NCBI RefSeq assembly: GCF_024204685.1
Contig: NZ_CP100350.1
Span: forward strand, 3,560,501-3,624,500
Reading direction: 5' to 3'
DNA: 64,000 nt
Origin: Gilvimarinus sp. DA14
GTDB lineage: Bacteria; Pseudomonadota; Gammaproteobacteria; Pseudomonadales; Cellvibrionaceae
How positions within the stretch are numbered: position 1 is the first letter of the stretch; each line of letters begins with the position of its first letter. Below are positions 1-10,207 of the stretch, piece after piece. The position numbers were made by a program, and so were the translations under genes. A model generated the notes under the pieces. That model was not told the origin of the DNA. It did no database searches and worked only from the letters and a program-made list of their open reading frames with translations.

Positions 1-1931
1 TGGTGCTCGCCATCGGCTTGCTGGTGGACGATGCCATTGTGGTGGTCGAGAACGTCGAGCGGGTGATGCACGAGGATAAGTTGCCGCCGCGCGAGGCCAC
101 GCGAAAATCCATGGATCAGATTACCGGCGCATTGATTGGTATCGCTCTGGTGTTGTCGGCGGTGTTTGTGCCTATGGCATTTTTCGGTGGCTCCACCGGG
201 GTTATCTACCGTCAGTTCTCGATCACCATTGTCTCGGCCATGGTGTTGTCGGTGGTGGTGGCATTGACGCTAACGCCTGCGCTCTGTGCCGTAATGCTCA
301 AACCCACCAGCGATGGACACTACGACAAAAAAGGCTTTTTTGGCTGGTTTAATCGCTTTTTTGATCGCTCATCTAACGGTTATCAGAACAGTGTTAAGGG
401 AATTTTGGCGCGCAAAAGCCGTTTTATGGTGGTGTATCTGGGGATCGTGGTGGTGCTGGCGCTCTTATTCGGTCGGCTACCTGGTTCTTTCCTGCCGGAT
501 GAAGACCAAGGCATTTTGTTTACCCAAATGACGCTGCCGGTTAACGCCACTAAAGAACGCTCGATTGATGTGATGAACCGCATCGAAAACTATTACTTGC
601 AGCAAGAAGAGCAAGTGGTGGAGTCGGTGTTCTCGGTCATTGGTTTTAGCTTTAGCGGTCGTGGGCAGAATAATGGTATCGCCTTCGTGAAGTTGCGCGA
701 TTGGGATGAGCGCACGGAGCAGGGGCAAGATGTGCACTCGTTGGCCGGGCGTGGTATGGGTTACTTCTCTACCATTAAAGAAGCCATGATCTTCCCGTTT
801 GCACCACCCCCCATTATTCAGCTGGGTACCGCCTCGGGCTTTAACATGCAGCTGAAAGATTTGGGCGGGCAGGGCCATGAGGCCTTAATGAACGCGCGTA
901 ACCAGCTGTTGGGAATGGCAGGGCAAGAGTCTGAACTGGTTGGCGTTCGCCCCAATGGTCAGGAAGACACACCGCAATTTAAATTGGATATCGACTTTGA
1001 AAAAGCCTCGGCTTTGGGCGTATCGATCAGCCAGATTAACAGCGTGTTTTCTACTGCCTGGGCAGCATCGTATGTGAATGACTTTATTGACAACGGCCGG
1101 ATTAAACGTGTGTACGTGCAGGGCGATGCGCCTTACCGAATGATGCCGGACGATGTTGGCGACTGGTATGTCCGCAATGACGCTGGCGAGATGGTGCCTT
1201 TCTCGGCATTTTCCAGTGGCCGCTGGGTGTACGGTTCACCGCGCTTGGAGCGTTATAACGGTGTGTCATCGGTGAATATTCAAGGGCAGGGGGCTCCCGG
1301 AGTAAGTTCGGGTCGTGCCATGCAAATTATGGAAAATCTGGCCGCGCAGCTGCCACCCGGTTTTGGCTTTGAGTGGACCGGTATGTCTCTGCAAGAGAAA
1401 GAATCCGGCGACCAGGCGCCACTGCTTTACGCTTTATCGATTCTGGTGGTGTTCCTGTGTTTGGCGGCTTTGTATGAAAGCTGGTCAGTGCCCTTTTCGG
1501 TCATGCTGGTAGTGCCGCTCGGCGTCCTCGGTGCGCTGCTGTTCGCCATGGGGCGCGGCTTGTCCAACGATGTGTACTTCCAGGTGGGGCTATTGACCAC
1601 CGTGGGTCTGTCGGCGAAAAACGCGATCTTGATTGTGGAGTTTGCCAAAGACCTGTACGAAGACGGCATGGATCTGATTAAGGCCACCATGGAGGCGGTA
1701 CGGATGCGTTTGCGCCCCATTATTATGACCTCGCTGGCGTTTGGTTTAGGGGTAACGCCTCTGGCCATTAGTACGGGGGCTGGTTCCGGTGCGCAAAACG
1801 CCATTGGTACGGCGGTACTGGGGGGCATTATCTCCGCGACCTTCCTGGCGATATTCTTCGTGCCACTGTTCTACGTGGTAGTGGTTAAGCTGGGGCAGTT
1901 GCTGTCTCCCGGTAAGCGTCAGCAGCCATAA
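1..1931 (+). CDS. RND efflux transporter inner membrane subunit, AcrB/MexB-type (5' truncated by window edge)
   Basis: This is the C-terminal part (about 642 residues) of a hydrophobe/amphiphile efflux RND pump, a proton-driven drug exporter in the inner membrane that works with a periplasmic adaptor and an outer membrane channel. The first visible residues carry the TM4 signature [17 protein letters not shown], with the two aspartates used for proton relay. The second-half loop start FLPDEDQG, the large second periplasmic domain, and a final set of transmembrane helices including [14 protein letters not shown] follow. AcrB-type pumps are about 1030-1050 residues, so roughly the first 400 residues lie outside the window. 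The reading frame enters from the left edge; the first in-frame GTG is internal. A strong terminator follows directly. The substrate cannot be told from this part. Confidence 0.95.
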   Translation, partial: VLAIGLLVDDAIVVVENVERVMHEDKLPPREATRKSMDQITGALIGIALVLSAVFVPMAFFGGSTGVIYRQFSITIVSAMVLSVVVALTLTPALCAVMLKPTSDGHYDKKGFFGWFNRFFDRSSNGYQNSVKGILARKSRFMVVYLGIVVVLALLFGRLPGSFLPDEDQGILFTQMTLPVNATKERSIDVMNRIENYYLQQEEQVVESVFSVIGFSFSGRGQNNGIAFVKLRDWDERTEQGQDVHSLAGRGMGYFSTIKEAMIFPFAPPPIIQLGTASGFNMQLKDLGGQGHEALMNARNQLLGMAGQESELVGVRPNGQEDTPQFKLDIDFEKASALGVSISQINSVFSTAWAASYVNDFIDNGRIKRVYVQGDAPYRMMPDDVGDWYVRNDAGEMVPFSAFSSGRWVYGSPRLERYNGVSSVNIQGQGAPGVSSGRAMQIMENLAAQLPPGFGFEWTGMSLQEKESGDQAPLLYALSILVVFLCLAALYESWSVPFSVMLVVPLGVLGALLFAMGRGLSNDVYFQVGLLTTVGLSAKNAILIVEFAKDLYEDGMDLIKATMEAVRMRLRPIIMTSLAFGLGVTPLAISTGAGSGAQNAIGTAVLGGIISATFLAIFFVPLFYVVVVKLGQLLSPGKRQQP

Positions 1932-1943
1932 AAATTAATCCAA

Positions 1944-1968
1944 CGGCGACTTAGGTCGCCGTTTTTTT
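1944..1968 (+). terminator. Rho-independent terminator of the RND pump gene
   Basis: A perfect 7 bp stem (CGGCGAC, loop TTAG, GTCGCCG) is followed by seven T. It lies 13 bases after the stop codon of the efflux gene. The loop and right arm lie over the stop codon and last codons of the convergent histidine kinase gene, so the terminator is built into the end of that coding sequence. No T-run follows in the other direction. Confidence 0.88.
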
Positions 1969-4900
1969 ACTCTGCTGAAATGCTGTAATTGTTTCTTCCA
2001 GCGTGGCCTGTAGCTCCGGTATGGCAGATTCTAACAGAGTCCACTGTTGCCTTTGAGCTGCGTGCTCGACTTGTTCAGCGTGTTTGTGGAGTTTAAATGC
2101 TTTTAACTGTCCGGCGCTGCCTTTCAGGCTGTGGGCTTGTAGCGTGATCAATTGCGCGTCTTTATTGTTCAGAGCAGTTGCTAAAATTTGACTCTTTTCG
2201 CGACCGGTTTTGGTAAATTGCACTAACAGTTTGTCTAGAAAATCTTGTTTATTAAATAGGCTTTTGAGCGCTTGCTCGCGATCCCAGATTAAGTCCTCAT
2301 TCGGTTCTCGGTCGGTGGCTTGCGGTTGCTTTTCATCTTCCGCCAGCAACCAATACTGCAGAGTGCTTAACATAGAAGCGGCGTCTATGGGCTTGCTGAG
2401 ATAGTCATCCATGCCCGCTTGGAGGCATTTCTCTTTATCGCCCTGCATGGCGTTAGCGGTTAAAGCGATGATGGGAATTTTACTGTTGCTTTCCCCTGCT
2501 TCTTTGTTGCGTATACGCCCTGTAGCTTCAAATCCGTCCATCTCTGGCATCTGACAATCCATAAAGACTAGGGTGTAGGGGTTGTGGCTCGGGCTATTTT
2601 TCAAGGCGATTAATGCCTCTTTACCGTTGCCTGCAATATCGGCGCTCAATCCTAGCTCGTGGAGTATTAGCTGGGCGACTTCTTGGTTAACGGGGTTGTC
2701 CTCAACCAGTAGCAGGCGGGTATTTTTTGGCCATGTTAATAGGCTTTCATTGCTTTTACTGAGAGTGTTTATACTTTCGGCATGGATGTAACCGTTATGT
2801 GGCTTGACCTGATTGAGCAGTTTCAGCAGCGCCAGCGTGCCCGGCGGGTGGTAGAGGTATTGGTCGTAGCTGCCTTGGGTAAAGCTTTCACTAAGGCCAA
2901 TTATGGAAATTAAATAATGCGTGTTTTTCTCCTCTCGCCACTTTCGCGCCTGCGCCAGCTCATGTGATCCCGAACGACTATCGATAAAAACGAGGTCGAA
3001 GCTTGGCTCTTGCAGCTCTGTGAGCTGAGCCAGATCATGGGTGCATTTAGCCTCAATTCCCCAGCGGGTAAGTAGCCGATGCAAGGATTCGCTCAGAAGT
3101 TGGCTTGGGGTGTGAATCAATATTTTAGGTGGGCCATCGCTAAAGTCGGGGGCTTTAAACAGAGAGGCTTGTGCGGGCTTTAATTCTACCGAAAAGCTAA
3201 AACACGAACCTTCTCCCGCGCTACTCTGAGCGCTGATTTTTCCCCGCATAAGTTGCGTGAGCTTGCGGCATATGGCCAAACCTAGGCCAGAGCCCCCGTA
3301 GCGACGGGTGGTGGAAGCATCCAGTTGCGAGAAAGGATCAAACAGCTGCTCGATTTTATCGCCGGGAATGCCTACGCCGGTGTCTTGAATATCTGCCGAA
3401 AAGTGAACCCGGCCTGCTGCGAGGTGGCTGTGGCAGCGGATAACAATGCTGCCCTGCTCGGTGAATTTAATGGCGTTACCTACCAGGTTGGTGAAAATTT
3501 GTTGCAGTCGACCGCAATCGCCGCTGACACTGGCGTGGTTTAACTCGGATTTATCGAGAATCAGTTCCAGTCCTTTATCTTGGGCTCGCATTGCCATGGT
3601 GTGGGTAAACCCATCGAGAAACTGGTGCAGCTCAAATTCCGCCTCGTCCAGCTCGAGCTTGCCGGCCTCTACCTTGGAGAAATCCAAAATATCGTTAATG
3701 ATGGCCAGCAATGATTCGGCACTAGTTTTGGCGATATGCAGTTTGTGTAAATCCCGGTCGGGGAGCTGGGCCTTTTTCAGCAGGTTTAGCATGCCCAATA
3801 CTCCGTTCATTGGAGTGCGTATTTCATGGCTCATCATGGCGAGAAATTCGCTTTTTGATCGTGCGGCCACTTCGGCCTCAGTTTTGGCTGCCTGCAGGGC
3901 AAATTCTGCCAGCTTGCGCTCGTGAATATCCTGGAATGATCCGTACAGACGCACACACTTGCCATTTTCCATTACGGCTTTGCCCGCTGTAGAAATCCAC
4001 TTTTCCGTGTTGTTGGCGGTGATTAAGATCAGCTCATCTTGAAACTGAGTGCCATTCTCAATGGCCTGTTCTACCAAAGAGGTTATTTTCTGGCGGTGCT
4101 CGCCTTCCTTATAAAAGTTAATGCCTGTGGCGAGGTCGGGAGTAAAATCTTCGGCGACCTCGTGAATTTTTTTAGTCATTTGTGACCAGTATATTCTGCC
4201 TTTTTCAAGGTCGACCTCCCAGGCGCCAATCTTTCCCAGTTCGCTCATGGCGTTCAGCAAACGGCTCTGGCGATTTAATTTTCGGGCAGAGGCTTCCTGT
4301 TCGGTAATGTCGACGGCAGATGCATAAATTTTGCCGGTTTCGTCATCAATTTTTGCACTCCAAAGTAGCGTTACAAAGTGACCTTCCTTGTGTCTGAAAC
4401 GGGCTTTTACAGAGCTGATCGTGCTGCCCTGCTGTAGCTTTTTAAGCGCGTTGAGGGTGGGGGCACTGTCATCGGGGTGGAGGAACTCGAACACTGGCAC
4501 CGCAAGTAAGTCTCTTGCGCTATAGCCCAAGGCGTGGGTGAAGTGGTTATTAACGCGCTCGAACACCCCTTCTGCAGTAGTTATACATAAGAAAGAGTTG
4601 GCGTTATCGAAGTACTGGTTTAACTCGCGCTGCGATAGCTGGATTTTATGCAGCGCTTGCTTGTGCTCTGTGATATCCAGGTGAGTACCCACCATCCGCC
4701 TAGGGGTTCCGTCACTATTCCACTCGACCACTTCTCCGGTATCAATCACCCAAACCCACTGGCCGTTTTTATGCCGCATACGACATTCGCAAATATATTT
4801 TTCGCTACGTCCGTCCCAGTGTTCCTGCAACTTTTTCTCTGAATAGGGAAGATCTTCAGGGTGGGCGTGATCCAGCCAGGTGTTGATGTCAATCGGGGCT

Positions 4901-6330
4901 AATTCTTCGAGACTATAGCCAATAATCTCGGCCCAGCGGTCGTTAAAACGGACTCTACCAGTGGGAATGTCCCAGTCCCAGATGCCGACCCCTGTGCTGT
5001 CAATGATCAATTCCAGCCTTTGTCGTTGCTCGGCCAGGCGGCGGGCTTGGGCCTGGGCTGTACTGATATCCTCGACGATCGACCACACCAGCTTTTCACC
5101 GGAGTTATCTTTCACCAATACACTGCTCAGCTGCACAGGGAGGGGCTCATCGTTACATTTAACAAATTCCAATTGCACCGGTCCGCAGCGACCCTCTTGG
5201 GCAAGCTGGGTGCGAAGATCCATTAAAGTGTGGTGATCCGAAGCGGTTAATACTTTTTTCACCGTTAGTTTGCGCAACTCGTCTAATTGATAATTGCCGT
5301 AGGCCAGCAGGGCTGGATTGGCGTCGAGAAATTTGCCGCTGTTGAAGTCGTGTAGGCAGATACCGATAGGAGAGCCGTGAAACAGGGTATGCAGTCTTTG
5401 TTCTGCGCCACGGCGAGATTCCAGCAGATAGATCACCCACAGCAAAGGCGCCAGAATAAGAATTGCAACCAAGCACATAGCCAGACGCAAAGGCGTCGCG
5501 TTGGGGGCTCGTTGGGGCCAGCCTTGCGCCGGAATAGCGGCCAGCTGCCACTCGCCGCCGGGAATGTCGACTGTGGCGGTGACCGGGTCTTGTGAGCTGA
5601 TCGCCTGATCCCCCCAAAAAGGTAGAAGTGAGTCGCTGTGACGGATGCTCACATTTAAATTTGCTAGCTGATTTAGGCCGCTGGCGGCGTAGAAAGCTTG
5701 GGCGTCGAGCACGGCCGAGACTAACCCCCATAATTGCTGGTCATCGGTGTAAACCGGTATGCGCCCAATGATGCCTTGGCCGCCCTGTACTAATTCCAGC
5801 GGGCCTGCGACGGTCATATGACCAGACACAATAGCCTCTTGCACTGCAGCTTTTTGCGAGGGGTGGGTTAGATAATTCAGCCCCAGGGCCGTTTTGTTGT
5901 TCTCGTAGGGGTAAACCAATGAGAGCACAAAATCTGGTGCCGCACCTATATTGCGCAGCAGGCTGTTACCGCCAAATAAATGTTGGGCGTAGTGGCTAAA
6001 GGTTGCCTGGTCCATGTCGGGATTGACCTGGATGGCGGCTACCAGTCCCTGCACCGTTTGCAGGCTGGCGGTGATATTGCCTTCGAGGCGGGTGCGCAAT
6101 ATAGCCACTTCGTCCAGGGTTTCGCCGCGCACCTGGTGCAGGTGGCCCTGATAGTTAAGCCGGTCGATGTAATAACCACTGGCGAATGCGGTTACCCCTA
6201 CCACTAAGGAGATAATGAAATAACCGATGCGAGAGAGAGAAAACGCCTGAGGCAGAGAGGAGTTGGATGAAGTACGGAGCATAAAACCTGCGCGCTTTTG
6301 TATGGCGGTGAATTTGTTTTTTTGACTCAT
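1951..6330 (-). CDS. Membrane hybrid sensor histidine kinase (CHASE, four PAS, HisKA, HATPase, two REC, HPT)
   Basis: A 1459-residue multistep phosphorelay kinase. TM1 is near residues 35-55, a CHASE-like periplasmic sensor spans about 60-270, and TM2 is near 280-302. Four PAS-type modules follow (about 310-425, 440-560, 570-690, 695-815; the last is weakest). HisKA carries the H-box SHEIRTPMNGVLGM near 845, and the ATPase domain carries NLVGNAIKFTEQG, DTGVGI and YGGSGLGLAI. The first receiver-like domain is degenerate: it has HTPSQ where the acidic pair should be and lacks the conserved lysine. The second receiver is intact (LLLVEDNPVNQEV, FMDCQMPEMDGFEA, LSKPI). The C-terminal HPT domain has HSLKGSAGQL. 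The gene stands alone, with no adjacent response regulator, so it probably passes phosphate from its HPT to an unlinked one. The ligand is unknown. Confidence 0.93.
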   Translation of the reverse strand: MSQKNKFTAIQKRAGFMLRTSSNSSLPQAFSLSRIGYFIISLVVGVTAFASGYYIDRLNYQGHLHQVRGETLDEVAILRTRLEGNITASLQTVQGLVAAIQVNPDMDQATFSHYAQHLFGGNSLLRNIGAAPDFVLSLVYPYENNKTALGLNYLTHPSQKAAVQEAIVSGHMTVAGPLELVQGGQGIIGRIPVYTDDQQLWGLVSAVLDAQAFYAASGLNQLANLNVSIRHSDSLLPFWGDQAISSQDPVTATVDIPGGEWQLAAIPAQGWPQRAPNATPLRLAMCLVAILILAPLLWVIYLLESRRGAEQRLHTLFHGSPIGICLHDFNSGKFLDANPALLAYGNYQLDELRKLTVKKVLTASDHHTLMDLRTQLAQEGRCGPVQLEFVKCNDEPLPVQLSSVLVKDNSGEKLVWSIVEDISTAQAQARRLAEQRQRLELIIDSTGVGIWDWDIPTGRVRFNDRWAEIIGYSLEELAPIDINTWLDHAHPEDLPYSEKKLQEHWDGRSEKYICECRMRHKNGQWVWVIDTGEVVEWNSDGTPRRMVGTHLDITEHKQALHKIQLSQRELNQYFDNANSFLCITTAEGVFERVNNHFTHALGYSARDLLAVPVFEFLHPDDSAPTLNALKKLQQGSTISSVKARFRHKEGHFVTLLWSAKIDDETGKIYASAVDITEQEASARKLNRQSRLLNAMSELGKIGAWEVDLEKGRIYWSQMTKKIHEVAEDFTPDLATGINFYKEGEHRQKITSLVEQAIENGTQFQDELILITANNTEKWISTAGKAVMENGKCVRLYGSFQDIHERKLAEFALQAAKTEAEVAARSKSEFLAMMSHEIRTPMNGVLGMLNLLKKAQLPDRDLHKLHIAKTSAESLLAIINDILDFSKVEAGKLELDEAEFELHQFLDGFTHTMAMRAQDKGLELILDKSELNHASVSGDCGRLQQIFTNLVGNAIKFTEQGSIVIRCHSHLAAGRVHFSADIQDTGVGIPGDKIEQLFDPFSQLDASTTRRYGGSGLGLAICRKLTQLMRGKISAQSSAGEGSCFSFSVELKPAQASLFKAPDFSDGPPKILIHTPSQLLSESLHRLLTRWGIEAKCTHDLAQLTELQEPSFDLVFIDSRSGSHELAQARKWREEKNTHYLISIIGLSESFTQGSYDQYLYHPPGTLALLKLLNQVKPHNGYIHAESINTLSKSNESLLTWPKNTRLLLVEDNPVNQEVAQLILHELGLSADIAGNGKEALIALKNSPSHNPYTLVFMDCQMPEMDGFEATGRIRNKEAGESNSKIPIIALTANAMQGDKEKCLQAGMDDYLSKPIDAASMLSTLQYWLLAEDEKQPQATDREPNEDLIWDREQALKSLFNKQDFLDKLLVQFTKTGREKSQILATALNNKDAQLITLQAHSLKGSAGQLKAFKLHKHAEQVEHAAQRQQWTLLESAIPELQATLEETITAFQQSKKTAT

Positions 6331-6497
6331 CCAACTATAGCGTAAAGCTGTCGGGTATAAACGAAGTCGAGTAAATTTTTATGCTAGGAGGCGCGACCTT
6401 TGTCCGCAAACCCAGTGGGTAGGGTTATATCCAGAATGTCTCTGCTGATGGGCGAATATAGCGCCTTGGGAGGGTATGGCTGGAGTCAGGGAGAAAT

Positions 6498-6515
6498 GGC
6501 GGCCATTGGGCCGCC
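6498..6515 (-). terminator. Hairpin downstream of the pullulanase-type gene, probable terminator
   Basis: A perfect 7 bp GC-rich stem (GGCGGCC, loop ATTG or its complement, GGCCGCC) lies 8 bases past the stop codon of the minus-strand amylolytic gene. The following T-tract is weak (ATTTCTC), so termination efficiency is uncertain. Confidence 0.6.
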
Positions 6516-6523
6516 GTGTTCAA

Positions 6524-9500
6524 TTAGATTTGCTCATCGGCTTTCACAAAAACCGCGGTGGTCAGAGCGGGAACCATAAAATCTCCCTCGCTGAATTTTG
6601 CTTGTGTGGTCATAGCATCCGCCGATTGTTGCTGTACCGGATGCAAGGTAAAGGTTCCGCTGAGCGGGTTGGCTATCTCAACGGCTTGCGCTTGCGGGTT
6701 AAAAATAACCACGATGGCATCGTGTTCAGCGTCTAGCATTGGCACGTCCGTTAAGCTCATCACGATCACCCCGGCTTGCTGATCTGTGCCGGTGTTGTGA
6801 AACTTAAGCACTTGCTCTACGTCGCTGGCGCTGCGTAACCGAAACAGTGGCGAGCTGGCCCGAATGGCGAGCCACTCTTGAAACAGTTGGCGTGCGGTGT
6901 CGATATGCTCCGCCGAGGGCGCTGCCTGTTCATCCGCGATAATTTCACCGATTAAGGGCCAGTTGCTGCCGTCTTTGTCCTCGCGGGGTAGGCCCACATT
7001 CCAGTTGTTGCTTTGGCCGGTAAAATCTACGCGGTTAAACCAGTCGCCGGAATCGTAGCTGTCGCGCTGCATGGATTTAGAGCGCAGCAAGTCAACCCCC
7101 ATATGGATAAACGGAATGCCCTGAGCCAGCATAGGCACGCTGAGCGAGAAGTTCTGCATACGCACACGCTCGGCCGCGGTTAATGCGCTGGGCGCTTTGT
7201 ATTGCAGGTTATCCCACAGGGTTTGGTTGTCGTGCTTGGAGATATAGTTGATGCTCTCCTGCGGGTCCTCGGTGTAGCCGGCTTTAAGGTCAAAGTATGG
7301 CACCTGGCCGCCGGTGGTTGGGTTGCCGTTGCGATCCACCAAAGGGTAGCTTTTTAAGCTGCCCGCCAGGTTTACCCGTAAACGGTCGGTTAAATCCGTT
7401 AACGCATTTCGCTCGCTATCGGCGCCCGAATTTAGGTCGTTGGGGTAGTGGAACAGCCCGGTGCCATAGCCCTGGTTGCGGCGAATGTCATCGCCACTGT
7501 CGAAGGGGCCGCCGCCTCGTACCGCATCGCGAATGCGGTCGTTAAAGCTGCCCACGCCAGTGCCTGCCATATTATTTTGGATGGCGTTAACCCCCCGGCG
7601 GCTGTTGGCCACTTCGCCAAAGTTCCAGCCCTCCCCGTAAAAATAGCTGTCGGCATCTACCGCCTGTACGGCATTGCGGGCGGCGAGAATATCTTCGCGC
7701 ATGTGGTGGCCCATCAAATCAAAGCGGAAACCGTCAATTTTGTAAGCATCGGCCCAGACCACCAGCGAGTCCACCATCAGCTTTTCCATCATCTCGTGTT
7801 CGCTGGCGGTGTTGTCGCAGCACGATGACATTTCTACCGCGCCGGACAGTTCGTTGCGGCGGTGGTAGTAGCCGGGTACTAACTTATCCAACACGGATTT
7901 TTCACCCAGGCCCGACGCGTTGGTGTGGTTGTAGACCACATCCATCACCACGCGCAGGCCCATCTCGTGCAGCGATTGCACCATCTGGCGAAACTCTACA
8001 ATGCGCGCAAAACCTTCGCTTTGCGTGGCGTAGCTGCCTTCGGGCGCGGTGTAGTGGTAGGGGTCGTAGCCCCAGTTAAACGAATCCAGCCCGCGCAGAT
8101 CATTCATCAGCGCTTGCGCCTCGGCGCCGGTGGGGTCAAAGCCCGCCAACACCGACTCGATGCTTGCACTACTGTCGGCGGAACCGCAGATAGCGGCGTT
8201 GGCATTCAGCGCGCACAGCTCGCCCACGGTATCGGTAATATCCACCCGCATACTTTCATCTTCATTGACGGTGGCAATATCAAAGGTGGGCAGTAGGTGA
8301 ATGGTGTTCAGCCCCGCTTGCTGTAAATCGCGCAAGTGATTAACCGGCGCGCTGTCGGTAGCGCTAAAGGCGAGGTATTTACCGCGATGGGCTTCAGGGG
8401 TACTGGTATCCTGCGCCGAGAAATCGCGAATATGCACCTCGTAAATCACCGAGTCTTCAGGCGCGGCCAGTGGCGGCACACTGTGGTTACTCCAACCGCT
8501 AGGCTGGGTGTCGGCGCGGTCTAAATCCACCACCTGCGCCAGAGTGCTGTTGCTGGACAGGTTTAGGGCGTAAGGGTCGGTGGTGGTGAGGCTTTCTACC
8601 GTATCGGTTAAGTAGTGGTACACATCAAACCGGTAGCGGTAATACTGACCGTGCAGGTCGCCTTCTACCGTCGTTTCCCACACGCCTTCATCGGTTTTGA
8701 CCATGGTGTGGGTTGCGCTGGGCTCATCGCTTAGCGTGGCAAAAACTTCCAGTGTCATGTTGCGTGCGGTGGGTGCCCATACCGCAAACTGCGTATTGCT
8801 GCCGTCGATCCAGCTGCCCAGTTTGGCATTGGTAGTAAAGTAGGCATCCAGTGCCCCCGGTGTTTGTACGCTGGTGGCTTTGAGTAAATTGCCGTCGCTA
8901 TCGTAGGCGCTGGCTACCAGTTCACCGGTCAGCCAATCCTGGGTATTGATGTCGCTAACCGGAATTTTAAACGCTTGCCAGCTGGCAATATGAGGAAACT
9001 TTTCCGCGCTGGCGGAGCTGAGTTCGCCCGCGGTTAATTCAACGCCTGCACCGCCCGTGAGTTCATTATTGCTTACGTTAATGTCGCCCGCGCTGTCGGC
9101 GTGCAACATAATGCGGCTGGCATTAGCGGGGGCATCCCAGACCAGGGTGTCGGCGTCTACCCAATGGGCGGCGTAACCCGAGAGAGTAATTTGCGCAGGG
9201 CCTTCTTCGCCCTGGTAAACAATGGCGCTGGAGCCGTGCTCGGTGTAGGCGATATTGCCCTGGGTTAAATCCATCGCCAAATCGGCGTCGCCCAGCGCTT
9301 TTTCATCACCCTTATGCAAAATAAAGTTGATGCAACCGCCGGGGTTGTTTAAATCCAATATAAAGTACGCGCCGCGCTCGGCATCGACGCCGGTGGCGGG
9401 CATGGGGTTATCCCAGGTGATGCCGTTAACGCTGTTGTCAGCCAGGGCGTTACAGTCGCCGCCGTTCCACAAGTGCAAGCCCCAGCCGTCGTATTCGCCA

Positions 9501-10099
9501 TCGGCGCGGGTGTAAAAAATAGCGGCTTGGGTCTCGGTTAAGGTAAAGGGCAAAGGTGCCTCGCCACTGTCGTCTTGCGGGTATTCAATGCTGGCTAAAC
9601 CGTGCGTGGTAAGGGCAATATTGCCGTGCTCTAAATCGAGTATTAAGTCGCTTTCGCCCAGTGCTTTATTGTCACCTTGATGCACAATAAAGTTTACGCA
9701 ACCGCCTTCAGTTGCCGCTTGCGCCAAGTCCAATACATAGTAAGCGCCGTAGATGTCATCGATGCCTGTGGGGGCCATGGGGGTGTCCCAAGTGACACCT
9801 TCTACCGCTGATTCCGCCAGCGCGTCGCAGGCGGCGTTATTCCACAAGTGCAAACCCCAGTTGTCGTAGTTTCCATCCTCGCGGGAGTAAAACACGATGG
9901 CCTGGGTATCGCTGAGCGCGACCGGCAACTCCATGCTCGGCACCGAGCTGGAAGAACTGGACACGCTGGAGGAAGACACACTGGAAGAACTTGAAGATTC
10001 GATACTGCTGGATGAGACCGAGTGGTCGTCGCTGTCACTGCCACCGCAGGCACTGAGCAGAGCGGCGCTGATAAAAACGCCAAGCGTAATAGAGCGCAT
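6524..10099 (-). CDS. Secreted lipoprotein pullulanase-type alpha-1,6-glucosidase (GH13, two PUD/CBM41, CBM48)
   Basis: An 1191-residue starch-debranching enzyme that should cleave alpha-1,6 bonds in pullulan or glycogen-type glucans at the cell surface. A lipoprotein signal ends in LSAC (Cys18), followed by a poly-Ser linker (about 25-55). Two repeated bacterial pullulanase-associated domains follow (about 65-172 and 183-300, each with WGLHLWN). Then come an N-terminal beta region, a CBM48-like domain (about 430-540), the GH13 barrel and a C-terminal beta domain. The type I pullulanase motif appears as FNWGYDPYHY. Catalytic blocks are VVMDVVYNHTN, GFRFDLMGHH (nucleophile Asp near 790), YFYGEGWNF (acid/base Glu near 820) and ISKHDNQ. 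An RBS (GGAGAG) precedes the ATG. An operator-like inverted repeat lies about 90 bp upstream. No other amylolytic gene is adjacent. Confidence 0.93.
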   Translation of the reverse strand: MRSITLGVFISAALLSACGGSDSDDHSVSSSSIESSSSSSVSSSSVSSSSSSVPSMELPVALSDTQAIVFYSREDGNYDNWGLHLWNNAACDALAESAVEGVTWDTPMAPTGIDDIYGAYYVLDLAQAATEGGCVNFIVHQGDNKALGESDLILDLEHGNIALTTHGLASIEYPQDDSGEAPLPFTLTETQAAIFYTRADGEYDGWGLHLWNGGDCNALADNSVNGITWDNPMPATGVDAERGAYFILDLNNPGGCINFILHKGDEKALGDADLAMDLTQGNIAYTEHGSSAIVYQGEEGPAQITLSGYAAHWVDADTLVWDAPANASRIMLHADSAGDINVSNNELTGGAGVELTAGELSSASAEKFPHIASWQAFKIPVSDINTQDWLTGELVASAYDSDGNLLKATSVQTPGALDAYFTTNAKLGSWIDGSNTQFAVWAPTARNMTLEVFATLSDEPSATHTMVKTDEGVWETTVEGDLHGQYYRYRFDVYHYLTDTVESLTTTDPYALNLSSNSTLAQVVDLDRADTQPSGWSNHSVPPLAAPEDSVIYEVHIRDFSAQDTSTPEAHRGKYLAFSATDSAPVNHLRDLQQAGLNTIHLLPTFDIATVNEDESMRVDITDTVGELCALNANAAICGSADSSASIESVLAGFDPTGAEAQALMNDLRGLDSFNWGYDPYHYTAPEGSYATQSEGFARIVEFRQMVQSLHEMGLRVVMDVVYNHTNASGLGEKSVLDKLVPGYYHRRNELSGAVEMSSCCDNTASEHEMMEKLMVDSLVVWADAYKIDGFRFDLMGHHMREDILAARNAVQAVDADSYFYGEGWNFGEVANSRRGVNAIQNNMAGTGVGSFNDRIRDAVRGGGPFDSGDDIRRNQGYGTGLFHYPNDLNSGADSERNALTDLTDRLRVNLAGSLKSYPLVDRNGNPTTGGQVPYFDLKAGYTEDPQESINYISKHDNQTLWDNLQYKAPSALTAAERVRMQNFSLSVPMLAQGIPFIHMGVDLLRSKSMQRDSYDSGDWFNRVDFTGQSNNWNVGLPREDKDGSNWPLIGEIIADEQAAPSAEHIDTARQLFQEWLAIRASSPLFRLRSASDVEQVLKFHNTGTDQQAGVIVMSLTDVPMLDAEHDAIVVIFNPQAQAVEIANPLSGTFTLHPVQQQSADAMTTQAKFSEGDFMVPALTTAVFVKADEQI

Positions 10100-10165
10100 G
10101 GATAAACTCTCCGTATTTTATGGTTATTGGAGTGGGAGAGATTACGCCAGGAAATTCTAGACAGA

Positions 10166-10207
10166 AATTTGCATACGTATTCATTTTTATGAATACGTAT
10201 GCAAATT
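10166..10207. promoter_or_regulatory. Operator-like inverted repeat upstream of the pullulanase-type gene
   Basis: Two perfect 19 bp arms (10166-10184 and 10189-10207) are separated by TTTT. Each arm contains a near-palindromic core, GCATACGTATTC on the left and its complement GAATACGTATGC on the right, with a central CG as in LacI-family operators. The element is centred about 87 bp upstream of the start codon of the minus-strand enzyme gene. It could be a pair of binding sites for a sugar-responsive repressor or activator. No LacI- or MalT-type gene lies nearby, so the regulator is unknown. A cruciform or RNA structure role cannot be excluded. Confidence 0.6.

Noticed and set aside
5159-5731. 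190-codon minus-strand frame inside the hybrid kinase gene
   Set aside because: Overlaps the intact kinase frame in another phase; no domain recognised.
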